From positions 62,001 to 126,000 of the forward strand of contig JABVXU010000053.1 in the NCBI GenBank assembly GCA_013365365.1: 64,000 nt of DNA, in the 5' to 3' direction. Both the position numbers and the translations under genes were made by a program. The first letter of the stretch is position 1. Every line of letters starts with the position of its first letter. The stretch comes from Cruorifilaria tuberocauda (taxonomy: Eukaryota; Nematoda; Chromadorea; Rhabditida; Onchocercidae). A model generated the notes under the pieces. The model was not told where the DNA came from, did not search any database, and saw only the letters and a program-made list of their open reading frames with translations. Shown here piece by piece: positions 36,763 to 50,700 of the stretch.

Positions 36763-39700
36763 TTTTCTATCCATAGCTTTTTTTTCAGTTTCGCAAAATC
36801 TCAAACATATATGGAATATTTATTGAAAACAGCATAGTGCAGACTACGAACGTTACGCCACATATACCCATTTACGGCTGTACGACGTAGTTACGGAATG
36901 GTGCTGATTATAAGTAATCAGGAATATCGTGGCGTATCGAAAGAATGTAAGTATTACATATTTGCACTTTACTTGATTGATTACACCTTCATGCATTATT
37001 TACTCGTAGTAGGAAGATAGCAGATAAGAGTAGTGAAATGGAGGAGAAGATGAAATGATTAGCAGGAATTAACAGTAATGGATTAATTGGAATGAAAACC
37101 GGAATGTCTAAAATTGACTAACAGGTAATGGAGCATAACTACGAATAGCATAACTTCGATAAAACTTCTGCCATCAACGGAGAAACTTTTGCAGTCATTA
37201 AAATAATGTGCAAAGGAATTATCGAAGTAGCTAATGAATAAAATGACTATACTTATAGCATATAGGAAGAAGGTATTACTAAAAGTTTTTATTATTTTTC
37301 CTTTGGTTTTTAAATTTTAATTTTTACTTACATCCAATGATATTCCTTCCATTTTATTTGATTTTGATGACTATAATGAAACAATAAAATAGAATTTTCA
37401 TAATAAAGATTACGATGATTGGAATATCATGATTTGAAATACAATAAAAATTGTATTTATAGGAATATCATGGAACTTTTTAAGTTTTTTTAATACAGTC
37501 TCTGATTGAGAATGATTTGAATTACATCATACAAATTCATCATTCTTTTTTTCCTGAAAATTGTACAGAAATTTGCAGTTTGATGAAAAACACAAAACGT
37601 ACGTGAAATCTGATAATTTGATCTGATAATTTAAATCAAAGATTATTAATTGTAACGGTTGAGGATCGATTTGTCAAGAATGATAAATACAGGATGAAAG
37701 GTCAATGCATTTGCTCTTATGAAATGGAGTAATTGATTTTTATGAAAAGAAAAGAGAGCGATTTGCTGAAATGGGAAAAAACTGGAAGGAATGGAATTGC
37801 TAGCTATCTGTCTGGTTTGAAATGAATGAGTGGTTGGTGAAGTTGGCGCAACTATTCCATGAGAGACCAATTTGACACTCAGCAATTTATCCACTGTTTT
37901 TTACTCAGCATGGAGAAATTTATGATCAATTCATAGCAAGTGATAAGATTTTAAGTGTTCGTTCATCTGCTAAGGTCAAGACGATAATGTTAGCAGTGAT
38001 ATGGTACGTAGAAAATGATAATATCATGTTAATGATAATAGAAATATTATGATATGATTATATTGTTGCATTAATTTATCAGTCGAATCAGCTGGATGGT
38101 TTAGAAGGCCAACACCGATTGTTTCGGAAGCAAAAATGTCACACTAAATCATAATTTAGAAAATCTTTTTTCGAGTAAGTTTATTCAATCTCACAACAAA
38201 TATATTAAATCTTATTAATTTAGTCAAAAATGATCAGTGATTAGTAGCCATCAGTCAATTATTTATTGTAAATTCGATTGTAAAATTATCAAATATGTTT
38301 CTAGATGGGAGTGTAAAAAAATTTTTAACAATGATGTATCTGTAATATGTCTAATTAAAAAATTATATTACTAATCAGAACCTTTTTGTCTATTGTAACT
38401 GCCAAATGCGCTTAGATCGCATAAAACATTACGTAAAACATTGTTACGTAAAACAAATTCTGTAAACTATTTGATTCTTTATTATATTTACTATTAAATT
38501 TAATGAAATCGAAAAAAAATTGTATAAAACCGTAATATAGTACGATATTCTGTACAAGAAAATTGGGTAATGTGAAATGCTAATTTAGCTTACAGAGTTT
38601 AGAAAATAGTTTAAGTTAGTAAAGTTGAAATAACGTCGAAATAAAGTCATAAAATTAAAAAATTTAATTACAATGAACTTGTCTAGAGAAAAATTTGCTG
38701 AAAAATTAAATTTTAGTTAACGGTGTTGCTAAGTTTCATGAGAGACGACAAATAAATTTAACTTTGGATATTCTTAATTTTTTTAATAACAACAATCTTT
38801 AAAATAATTAAGTGAAATGACAAGAAATGATTTTATTGATACATATTTTCTTTCATTTGTAATTTTAATATTAGATAGTTTAAATGAAAGTTATCATAAA
38901 TGATAACCAATCATTCATCAATTCAATCAATCATTTCTAAAGTTATGGCTACTAAAACTATGAGCATTTTAAATTCGATCTTAATTTTGATAAAAGCGAA
39001 CGATTTCGAAATTTAATGTGTCTTGAAATTTGCGTGTCTTTCCCATCTTTATGATGGATAATTTTTCCTTGATTGAGATTGCTGTTATCATTTATCAAGT
39101 TATTAAATTTGGAAAAAGTATAACTTACTTGAGGATAAAAAAGTGACAAGGGAACGAAGGCAACCATTGATTGGAAAAACATTTTGTGAGAATAGTTTAA
39201 TTATCACTTTATCACTAATGGTACAAATTTCCTGATGACGAAAATTTATTAAAAGATATCTTAGAAGATAATAAAGCTACACCTCTTATTTAATTTTTAT
39301 GTTGCATGACACATCGGAAGTTTTATTTTTATCCCAAAGTACGAATCAAAATTGAATTGTTAGACGAACATCAGATTTCCACAGATGATAATTGCTGATA
39401 AGAGTATTGCATTATCTTTTTTGCTCCTATAAAATTGGCTTTAATCAATTTTGCAGATTAATCATTATTCAATAATATTCTAAACATAAATCAATCTTTT
39501 TAGATTTTGTTATGGTTGCATTCAACCACAAATATTATTACATTGATAGGATGCATATATCATTGGAATTAAATACCGATAACATTTGAGATGGCAATAA
39601 TAAATAAGTGAAGTAAATATCACAAGTTGGATAGTTTGATTAATCAACTTGCTTCTTTATTGTATTGATATCTGAGCTTATTGATAATTTCTTTTATTTC

Positions 39701-42700
39701 TTCCTTATCATTACCTATTCATTTCTTCATTGGTTTTGATCATTTCACCCATTTCACTGATATTAATTCATATAATAATAACATGAGTTTCACTGAGATG
39801 TTGATAAGCCAAAACTCTGTATCTCATAAAATCCTTTCATTAAATGATATTCTTTCGTGATTTTACTCTGACTGATCTAATCACATATCAGTTTGTTTGA
39901 TTCGATCATATCATTGTCTTTAGTAGATTGATTCGCAATCATTATGATTACTAATTCGCAATTTGCTATAAAAAAAACAACAAATATGAATTTGCTGGTT
40001 TAAATCAATTGCATAGTTATTTCAAACAATTTCTGTAATTCCATAAAATTTCATCTTAGGATAATCAATTCACTTTTCAGATTTCTTGAGCAAATAGGAA
40101 TTATTAACATTCAAAAAATTGCTGTCAGAAATTACGTTCTTGAAATGATATATTTAATTTGATAACTTCACGGATCGCAAAAAATTACTCGATTTCGATA
40201 CTGCATATTTTAAAAAGTTTTTCCTACGTCTACTATCATTTCATTATCACAACAAACTTTAATCTTTTAAGCGTAATGCTGATTTATATTCATATCTATA
40301 ATTCATTAGTGCTTTTGACATTTACAGCTTATTATAATAATGATAATTAATTTCATGGGATATATCCCATTGTTTACTAAAAAAGATTAATTCTATATTT
40401 TCAGTCAACTGATCTTAAAATTGAAATAGAATCGTGCACGAAATTCATTACTCTAAAAATTACTCATCCTTTTTTTGCCAAATATGAATTGCGTATCCAT
40501 TAAATCAGTTTTTTACATTTAATCGCATATTCAATTAATTAGCATCAAGTTAACTAATGGACAAAAACTAGTAACAAAATGTTATTGGCCTTTCTAAATC
40601 AAAATTTATAGTATTAGTTAAAAATTTTGATATTAATTCCGGTATCTTTTCTTTTTAATTGTATCATTTTTTACTTACTTTTTAGTTCAATTAATTGATT
40701 ATTAATATATCAAATATCTTAAATTATCCCAGTCAAAATCAATTGAATTTGTAATCAAAATATTTGTTCATACCAGAGGATAATTTAACAACATGAGCAG
40801 TGAGTTATATGCGGAATATTGCTTGCTCTAAGCTTCAACATTTTCTAATATCGGATAATTCTTAGTAAATGAATGATTCACTGATCACTAGGATGGAATA
40901 GTCTAAGAATAAGTTAGCATATGTTGCAGTACAAGTGCAACATTTCCTGCACTTCTTCATTCTTGTGCAAATCACTTTGTGAATGTTTACTTGCTTTTTG
41001 TACCAATACGAATTTGAAGATTTTGTTTAAAAATGTTCAGGAAATGTTTTTCAGTCAATTAACGTCCGAACAAAAGGCTAATTTTTGCTATAATAATTAT
41101 TCATTGTATAAATTTTAAAATTCTTCATCATCTATTTGTTCCATTCAGGTAAAAATTTAACTTGTTGATTTATAATTATTTTGATTTATTATCACCTTTT
41201 CCTTATAATTATGAGTTTAAGTACGCATAGAATAATTCAACAGATTATTTCAAAAAATAAAAATTTAGAATCACCTCTGTAAGGTCTCTTTAATTTAGAT
41301 AAAATTGTTAGGGACATGAATAATTTTCAAATTCTTTTTAATGAATGGCATATAATTACATTGTGTCAGCATATGCTTTAGCCTTTTTTTTTATTAAGCT
41401 TAACTTTCGTTTAAAAAATGATTCAATTTAAATTTCAATACACTTCAATAACTTCTCATTATTTTTTATACAAGTTCAATTAAAGTCTTTTGGATTACAT
41501 TTCTTTTATACTGGAAAGTTTCACAGTTATTAAACAGAACAACTGGCAATCTTTTGTACCATTGCTTAATTTGCTCAATTTTTAAATTAGTGAATAAATA
41601 ATCGCGATATTAAGCAAAGAAAACATTTCAATTCGTTGATTCCTTTCTTTTCTTTTCAGTTTTCTTTTTCTTTTTTTCTTCTTAGCATAATCTCTTTCAA
41701 ACTTCTATACTTCCGCTAAACTAATGTGAATCGTTAGCAAAGTTTCTCGTCTGACTCAGCTTCAGGTTATTGCTACTCGAATTTGATTAATTCTCTTGCG
41801 GTGTGAATACTTTTTAAATGGGTCATTCGTATTTGTTGTTGGAGCTAATTACTTTCGCATCGATCTTCGATGCAGTGAATGGTTAAATAAAATTATAATT
41901 TGTTAATTTCTTTTGTTTAATCCATCCTTTCACCTTCTTTTTCTCTTTTTAATCTCAAAGTGATAGTAATGTTATCCTGAGTTGATTAGGAATTAAGAGA
42001 GACACTAACTACTTTTAGTCTTCTCCTTTATTACTGTTATTACGATTAAGGTATAATGATAATTTAGAAATCTCTTCTCACCTGTCAGATTATTTCTTCT
42101 ATGATTTTCCTTACTCTTGACAGTCATAGTTCTCAGTGAAATATTTCTTTTCTTTCGCATTTTCTTAACAGCAACAAAATTATCTCAAAGATTTTAAAAC
42201 GAGAAAAAAATTAACCTAACTTCCAGTAAAGTAAAAAGCAAAATTTACCAATGTTATAAGTTTTCGAAAAAAGAAATAGCTACAATTTTTTAAGATGATA
42301 GCATTGAATTAAAATTATTAATTGTGTTTATTACTAATTATGGCGAATTTAAAATGAATGATTTTTTCAATTTATTTTATACAAAGATTCTTTCTTACCA
42401 TTACACTATGATAAAAAGCATATGTGTATGAAACGTATATAGAATAATAATTTGTAATGAAAACTTCAATTCATTTTATAGTATGAAATTGTTAAATGTT
42501 GCTATTACTGAACAACATTTATTTTATTGAATTATTCTATAGTGGAAGAATTATTTTGCAAAATACAATAATCGATCTAAATATCATGTATTCGACAATA
42601 AATGAATGAATAATTTGTTGAAATATTTCTATCAGAGCTTCTTTTAGATTTATCATTATCGATAATATTTAATATTTTCCACCTTCATTTTCATTAATGT

Positions 42701-43979
42701 TACTCTTGATCTCTAACTTTATCTCTTTCTTTTTCAATAATAAAAATCCTATCACATAAACTTATAATTAAGTGTTACATTTAGGTTCCAATATTTCAGA
42801 TATGAATATCTTTTTAAATTATTTGAACTTCAAAAGTTATTAAACGCGGGAAATTACTAAAATGAGCAAAATTGTGTCTATGAAACCTATTTTTAAATTT
42901 AATACTTTTGATAGTCATTGAAATCCTTTCCTAGTAATTAACATTTGAAATAAAAGTAAAGAAAAAGTAAACACATATTAATTAGTGGAAAGTTAAACTT
43001 TTCAGTACCATGATATGAAACTATATTAGTAATCGACACAAAATATCCTCGGGATAGCGCCGATCATAAATGCCTCGAAGAATAGAAATTTCAACGATTA
43101 ATGTTATATATCCTTCACTTAAGCTAATGATGAAAATATTCAACAGCTTCAAATTGTTTTCTTCATAAAATTAATTTTTTTTTTGATCATATTATCTATA
43201 TTTAAAAAAAAAAAGAAAAGTATTCAACAGAATTCAGTGGTGTCCCATATAAAAATTACATTAAAAATAATGCCTATAAAACTACAGATAACTTTTACAG
43301 CTTCATTTATTTTTTTTAGTCGTTTTAAGATTTAATATTTTGATGATTGAAACGGGAAGATAGATTTATTGAAAATCATAAAATACGTTAGCTCTGAATC
43401 GACATGCGTACATTTATAGAGAGAAAAGGAATAGACGTTTTATTAGATAATTAAATATGGGCAGATAAATCACCTGAGATTTCTTGAATATTAATTTTGA
43501 ACCATAGTTCCTCATCTCTATCTTACTTTACATTAATACAAATCAATTATTAATTTAAATTTATTATTACACAGATTCGATTCCAATGCTTGTTTAAATC
43601 TATTGAAAGCAATAAACAAATTTGTTAAAGTCTCAATCTAATCTTAGACATCATGACTAAGCGTCAGATTTACCTTAAGAAAAAAAGTTGCATGATCTTT
43701 ATAATTTTCATCTCTACAAATTTAAACATCCACTTATGATGATTATCACGTATTAAGATAAACTACATCTTAAATAAAATTTTTTTTAAAAAAATAAATG
43801 AACATAGTAAACGTTTTCCTTTCCGTAAATATCGATTAGCCGAATAGTCCAATTACGCCTCACCGTTCGCTAGTTATCGTCGTAGGGAGGCTACCAGACT
43901 GAAGGAAAAAAGGCTAAGCTTCTCACACAGCCATCAATATTATTCTTATGGGATTATGTTTTTCATAGGGAAGCGATAT

Positions 43980-44097
43980 ATGGTGTCTCAGCGAGACAAC
44001 GTACCAAATGCAAATTTGGTGCAAGTATCTGAAATGGGCGTTTCGCCAGTTTTTTTTTCAGCGTTGCGAACTATGGTCTCCATGGGAATGAAGACTC
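43980..44097 (+). CDS. Candidate distal first exon of the PUF gene
   Basis: ATG at 43980 opens a 46-codon frame (MVSQRDNVPNANLVQVSEMG...). At 44097 it meets a strong donor, ACT C|gtgagt, in phase 1. That is the phase accepted by the PUF exon starting at 48159 (AG CAT GCT...), so splicing would give ...KTQHAVSNP. It would be an alternative to the proximal first exon at 47779. It lies in the GC-richer island where a promoter is expected. No family was recognised for the peptide, and the evidence is phase, donor and position only. Confidence 0.28.
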
Positions 44098-45024
44098 GTG
44101 AGTGTGTCAGTGTTGGATGAGTGGTACGTGGGACGTGCACGTACGCTTAGTGCTGTTGGGGTAGTTATTTTTGCAAGAGGATGTATACACAGGTATTTTA
44201 GTAATAATAGGTTAAAGTAGAAAGTATAGAAAATATAATGCTACTAGCTAATAATAAAATATTTGTTTCATTCATTGAGTCTTTCTTTTTGGTGGAAAAT
44301 ATACAAAGTCATTCATTTATCTTGCTATTCAGTACAATCTTAATATGATTGATCAATGTTGATAAGATACACTAATCACATATAGCTATTAGTTCTGGTC
44401 GTTAAAATTGATTGTAATCTTCATTGTGTTAAAACTTTATAGATCAGACGACTTCATGTTATGTTCAGCGTATTTTTCTCTCATATTTTATCGTGCATCC
44501 ATTTTTTGTTATTTGCAACTGACAGACGACATGTGAAGTTCACCTGGTCATAATTGCCGCGTCTCATATGGAGTGATGACGTTGAGTATTGAGAGGAAGG
44601 AGAGCTGCAAGAAACAAAAGGTGTCTAGGAGCGATTGTCGGCATTAGTCCTAAAAGAGGGGGGCAAATACCACGAGGCTTTCGCAACAGTCATATCTGAT
44701 GTCATGGCACGTTACGCCTACTCCAGTGCTCAAAGACGGAGGAGGTGGAGTGTCGTCTCGTCGTCTGCTCGTCTGACTCGGTCACTCACTCACTCAATCG
44801 ATTAACCTGGCTAGGAGGGTGGTCTGCGCGGGAGGTAAGGGAGGGGGTGGAGGTGCAGTGGAAGTGGATGAAACGGTAGTTTCCCTGCCAAGAATTCTTC
44901 CTCCCCTCTCCTCTTTTTTCGCTTGGACATTTGCCATTCCTGTTCTCGAGATCTCTCCCGTCCATACTTAACACTTATCCATTCCAATTCTTTCATCTCG
45001 TAGCTGCGGCAACTTAGCAGTTGC

Positions 45025-45127
45025 TAGCAGTAGTAATGTAGTTCGTAGTAACAGCAGTAGTAGCAATACTAGTAGTGGCAGTAGTAGCATGGTGGTAGTA
45101 GTAGTAGTAGTAGTAGTAGGCGGTGGT
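45025..45127. repeat. AGT/GTA trinucleotide repeat
   Basis: Degenerate AGT/AGC triplets leading into nine uninterrupted GTA units (about 45093-45119), in the GC-richer island. Confidence 0.88.
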
Positions 45128-45199
45128 AGGAGCAGGAGCAGCTGTTATCGACGGAATGGGATGGTTAGCAATTCAGTTACTTTCTTCCTCCCTTTTTTC

Positions 45200-47778
45200 T
45201 CTTTTCCTCCCTATTCGAGAGCGTTTTTTGATCATTTCCAACAAGTTCATGTAATATTTCAAATCCTCTGATCCAGTACACATCGATATGATTAATTACA
45301 TCTTGGTTAACGTTATCTTCTTGCTAGTTCGGTTAGTAAATTAGATTTGACTCATTTCCTGAAAATGTAAACCAGAATACGGTACTTCTTTCTCTTCCAT
45401 GTACTGCTGATCTGTAATTAATCCGTATTTTTACCAGAGGGAAGTTATAATACGTTATAACTCGTATCCGTTTTAATAGTATAACTTAGTGTATGCATAT
45501 ACTTTTTTCCGTGTTTCTAATAGTTGCCTGCCAATGTATGTGTCTACCTGTCTGTGCGTATGCACACTGTCTGCCTGTCTGTCTGTCTGTCTGCTTGTTT
45601 GTACTGTGGTGGTTAAGTGGATCGATTGAAATTCGTCTGGGTTTCTTTTTCGTGTTAGAAGAAATATTTCATTGAAAAATGTGCGTTTCGTTATGACTAA
45701 AATGTTTTGATCAATCTATCTACCGTCTATTACTATATCACTATCACTCCACATTTGTTGTATTGTTATATTGTTAAATGAAGATAGAAGATTGAAAACT
45801 TCATTCGCTCAATTAATGCGAACTGAGTTAAAATTTTAACCTTTTTTCCATTTTGCTTGTTGAATATTAGCACAGTTGTATGAAATCAAAGCTATTTCAT
45901 CTCTGTAATTTTAGCAATTTCTTTTTTTTTGCCGACTTTACGTTTCCCGTTTACGTTTACCTTTCAATTTATTGGATAAATATCCACTTTCAGTATTATA
46001 TTGCGGCAAAATAGATTTTCATTTCAATAGCTAGAAGGAAAAAACTAATTTGATTTTAACCTTCTCAAATTAGATTGCTAATACATATCATGCTTTTCAA
46101 TGTTTCATTTTTCTAACTTAACATTTGTTTGATTCATTGTTTTGTTGGCGACTTTCACTCTTTATTTAGATACATGCACTGCATTTTAAAAGTGAAATAT
46201 TCAAGATCTGTGATGTTGAGGTCCAGTTCTGAGTTATATGCTTGCTTTATCGTGTAGTTGCTGAAATATTTAGAGTATTGATAGGAATATATGCTGCAGA
46301 TTGTATCATATATAATTACAGAATAAGTCGCACAACTGATATGAGACATCATTTTATACTCATTTCATATTTTTTAACATCAATAGGAGTTTTTAATGTA
46401 ATGATGTTTTGGTAGTTAAAGGTTTTTTTCTTCGTGATACTGAACGAATCCTTTAGAGATCGATAAAAATTAGCTGTACTTGACGCGAAGTAATTGTCGG
46501 AAATTCCGATTTTTGTGAGCAAGTTTGTTGTAAAGTATTATAACTCGTTTACTCAGCTAATTTCTCTTTTCTTGTACTTCGATTCAAAGATTCATTACAT
46601 TCACAAAATCCAAGGAAAATCCTTCATCCACTTTCATCGGTAAATTAGTCCAGCATATTTATAATTCTTGCTTGAATTATTCGAGTTTTCTATGGGTGTT
46701 GCATAACCTGCTCTAGTGCCTTGTGCCCTTCCCTGTCAATTTCTCCTATGATTGCGAATCTTCATTCCGTAAGTACTGCTTTCAGCTTGATTGTTACAGC
46801 TTGGTTTTTGATCTATGTCGCTTTTTTTTATTTTGGAGCATATCCAATTGCAATAGACTGTACGAACTTCTTCTTTCCTATGTTAGTTATTTGTCTGTTA
46901 TGTGCGTATATATGTATGTCTGCGTTCTCTTTTTTTGATTATGAGCTTTTTTTTGACGGCGATATATATTTGCCTCTCTCTCTCTTTTAATTGATCCTAC
47001 GCTCTATCTGCATGTTGAGAACACTGCGTGTTGATAATCGATATGTAATTAGAGTATTATTGTGATGGAATTATTGGAATTTTAAAGATAATAATTAAGA
47101 TCGAAGGTATTTACAATGAAAGAATGTTGAGTTTATTTGTAATAATACTAGGTAATTAATTTCCGTCAAATTCTTCCTGCTTTGTTTATTTAGAGAGGGA
47201 GGAGTGAACACTGATATTGAATTGTATTTGTAGACTTGTTAGCATTTCGTGGATGTTGATGGAGTAGACTTGTTAGCATTTCGTGGATGGAGCTGAGGAA
47301 AGGAGGAAAAAGATTCAGATTTATATTTGATCACAGCTGCACAGAACTACACACTCACACTTGATGAATAAACATTATTTTATTAAATAAAAGCGCTTTC
47401 ATGAAGTATAGTCACAACGGAGTGATATTTGTTGTGAATCTCTTATATGTATAATTGTGTGATTTATTTCAGTAAGAGGTAGTTTGTCAAATCGAAGTAT
47501 TTTTACTGTTTATAAAATCTTTATACATAGTGTGCTTCTGGAAACTTTTGACTAGAAGTTTATTTTAATGTCAATAAGGAAGTGTAAAAAATTATTAATA
47601 ATGTTGTGAGTATATGTAAAGCGACGATTCAGTTCTGTTATAATAACATATTTTCATTCTGCTTGATTGCAGGTCTTGTACAAAACTGTATTATATCTGC
47701 GTTGCACTTTGTATTTCTACTGTTTTCAATTGCTGTCATACTTTTCGTATTGAACGTTATCTGGAGTAAGATAGCATT
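45200..47778. other. Region upstream of the PUF gene, no gene recognised
   Basis: Returns to AT-rich composition. Contains a 26-bp direct duplication (47230-47255 and 47264-47289). No supported coding exon. A possible 5' UTR acceptor, TTGATTGCAG at 47664-47673, lies about 105 bp before the PUF start codon and could serve cis- or trans-splicing. Confidence 0.5.
45567..45596. repeat. (CTGT)n tetranucleotide repeat
   Basis: About seven CTGT units with CTGC variants. Confidence 0.85.
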
Positions 47779-50700
47779 ATGGCAATGGCTGAACAACAAT
47801 GGTCGAATCACTATCCGAGTACGTGGAGTAGTATGCGATCAGGTTAATTTTTTATTAAATCTCATGTAAAAATTCTACATTAGATGGATTTTTTCCAATT
47901 CGCTATCTTTCTCTCCATGTAAGTGGAATATCATTACCATACCAAGAGTAACATATTGGCTATCTGCCCGTATGTAAAGATATTTTATTGTTTTTAACCA
48001 GTCTTTTTATGCTTGGTTTCGAAATGGTCCTAGATTACAGACGAGTCTTTTTTGATGTTTTGAGAGTGCGATTGCAGATATATCTAGTTTTATTTAATGC
48101 TGCAATTGTGCTACTCGGTAGCGGTTAAATTCAACATTATTACTATAAATTTTTCTAGAGCATGCTGTTAGCAATCCAATTATGGTGCAAGGTAATACAA
48201 GTGTTGGTATTGCTGGGTCCATAAGGTCTCGAGAAAATTCGCTTTGCACACAGATGATCGCTAATGTTTTGGGTTCATCTACTGGAAGTTTGAATGCAAC
48301 CGATACGAAATTCGTAAGTTATCAATAAATCAAATTTTAGAAGCGATCTGTTCCTTTACACCTCGTAAACATAATGATTAGATTTAATCGGCAATGATGG
48401 GTTACTGAAATTGCTCGCTTTTAATGTAAAGTGGTGCAACGTTTTCGCTTATGCATATTTTTTTCGTTCATTTTACATCTTCTTTATTTTTGGAATCTAG
48501 AGAGATCATCAGGAACAACACGATCAGTTATTCAGTTTAGTTTGTTGCTGAAAATGCATTCGTATATCGATCATATTTGTTAGCCTCTTAAAAAGTTTTT
48601 TAAGCTTATGACACCAACTGCCATATTAATTAATGTAATCTTTTCTTTTCAAAGCTTGTATTTTGCAAGAAAAAATGCTCCATATGTCTTCGTTTCTTCC
48701 CAAACTTTGGAGTTGATTTGCAACCTGAATAGCCTTTTTTTTTTTAAATACTTCATCTAGTTCAACTTTAGGCAATTTCAAATAGACTTTGCTTAAAATA
48801 ATTTAAATAATTTTATAAGAAGACGAGGATTGCGCATTGCATACCCTTCCCGTTTGTATTTGAGCAGATGAGTAGGTGGGAGATATTGGATTTGTTTTCC
48901 ATAAGATGAATGTCATAGAGAAATTAGAAAGGTATATATTGCGTTGAAATACTTGAGAATGGATTTGTAGATAAGTGCTGTGAAACTAGAAGATGGGAAA
49001 ACGATTGAAAGAAATGACGATAAATCAATTAAGTCGGCTAATGATACATTGGGATCGAATACGTCGACACCATTTGTTCAGATACCCTATCAGCTGCAAG
49101 CAGATTCTCTTACCTTGGGTTCTACACCGGAAATTCAGGTTAGTCTTTCGATTTCTGCTCTCTAAAATTTCATTTTCAAGGTGAAGATAGGGTACCTTGA
49201 TTAGTTTTTTTTCCTGTTTTTAAACGATCTCAATTTCGTAAATCATTATTTTCATGTGGACATTTGCTTGCTTTTAGAATGTCTGCATTTTGCATTCGTA
49301 AAATTTCATCGTATTGTCCATATTTTGGTGTATAGGTAACGCTTATTTAGGTAGTTGTTTTTCCGTACTTACGGAATAAATTCTAACTCATTAAAATATT
49401 TCTTTTTTATTTGTTATAAGTTATTAAGTAACTAAAAGGATTTTACAATATTTTAGAATCCTGTGCTTGGTTACAAAATTTTGCTTTCACTTTTTACTTG
49501 TATTTAAAAAAATTTCAAATTTTTAATTTTTCATTTATGAGGTTATGATTGATGACTGTTTTATCCTTTTGTGATTTTTTTGAACCAACGTGAAGGAGAA
49601 GTAGTTAAGTGTCATTTATTTATGGAGCAGAAATTTTTTTTTTCTGACCTCCTTTTACCACTGTATTGTAGTGACGTATTCAGTACTGAGGATATTGATA
49701 TCCGGTACTGAATTGAAGTAATGGTGCTTTTATATAATTGGCTAGCAGCCGAAGCTTGGATTGAAGGAGTCATAACAGATGCTGCAACCAAATAAATAAT
49801 TTATAAGGCCGATTTACAATGAAAGTTTTATGTACTTAGGTACTAAGGCTGTTACCATCGAAATCTAAGATGTTGGTTAAGCATGTTATGTAAGTAAATA
49901 CTGATTGGACTTAGTGATGTTAATGAACAGATATACCAAAAGTCTAAATTTGAAATAGGATCGAGGACTTTGAGACTATTGCATAATTTGGTCTATTGAT
50001 ATGAAAATGAAGTATATTTGCAACTGATTGAGAATTTTAAGTCGTAACTTTCTCTTTCCATATCACCATTAAATGACCTTGTTGAGAAGTTTAAGAGACT
50101 GTTATGAATTGCTCAGGTCTAGATGCTTCTTATTCATAATATCCTTTTCTTTAAACTTTTGCGGACTTGATGCTTCCAATTTTTCAACCCATTCTCTATA
50201 TTTAATTGGTGTGAAAAAGTGATTAACAGGTAGATCGTCAGCACTAAGAAAAATCAAAGCTCAAAATAGTTGTTCAGAAGGGGTCAAATGGCAAAGAGAT
50301 TTAAAAAAATTAATGCTTTGGATAAGCATGCATGGGTAAGAAGCGGGTTCGTGTTAGATAGGAGGAACTAATAAATTTAGGCAGTAGTCGATGATAAGCT
50401 AGACGTAGATCAGTTAATGAAATAGATGCCTGCACAATCAATAATTTGCACATTGAAATATCCATCATTGTTTCTTGTATATTTGCAAAAAATATTTAAG
50501 ATATGACAATTTGCATAGAAAGAAGAGGAGGGAGAAGGAAGCACTGTTTTCACTTGTTTTAGGGTGTTATGTTATTCTTCTCTTCGTATGATATTGCCGT
50601 ATGTGTGTGACAGTTCTACTATAATAAGCATCAGAACGAGAAAAATTTTCCTTATTTTTCTTTTCTTTCTTTCAATCATTTTTCTCCTTTCTCCGTCATC

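Larger units (their letters stand above)
33279..43850. other. Upstream region of daf-12, no gene recognised
   Basis: About 10.6 kb of AT-rich DNA with simple repeats (listed separately). The open frames on both strands are short, lack recognisable motifs, and several are translations of CA or CT repeats. A distal non-coding 5' exon of daf-12 could be here but was not identified. Confidence 0.55.
43850..45200. promoter_or_regulatory. GC-richer island, candidate promoter region between divergent genes
   Basis: Base composition rises clearly above the flanking AT-rich DNA. It has CpG-containing words (CGTCGTAGGGAGG, GTCGTCTCGTCGTCTGCTCG, GTGGTACGTGGGACGTGCAC) and G-rich tracts near 44820-44860. 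It lies between daf-12 (minus) and the PUF gene (plus), where promoters of both would be expected. It contains an AGT-rich repeat and a small ORF with a splice donor, described separately. No TATA box or initiator can be defended by eye. Confidence 0.35.

Noticed and set aside
44786..44996. Minus-strand frames in the GC-richer island
   Set aside because: Compositional: G-rich tracts suppress stops. Two frames are open over the same DNA and neither has a motif.
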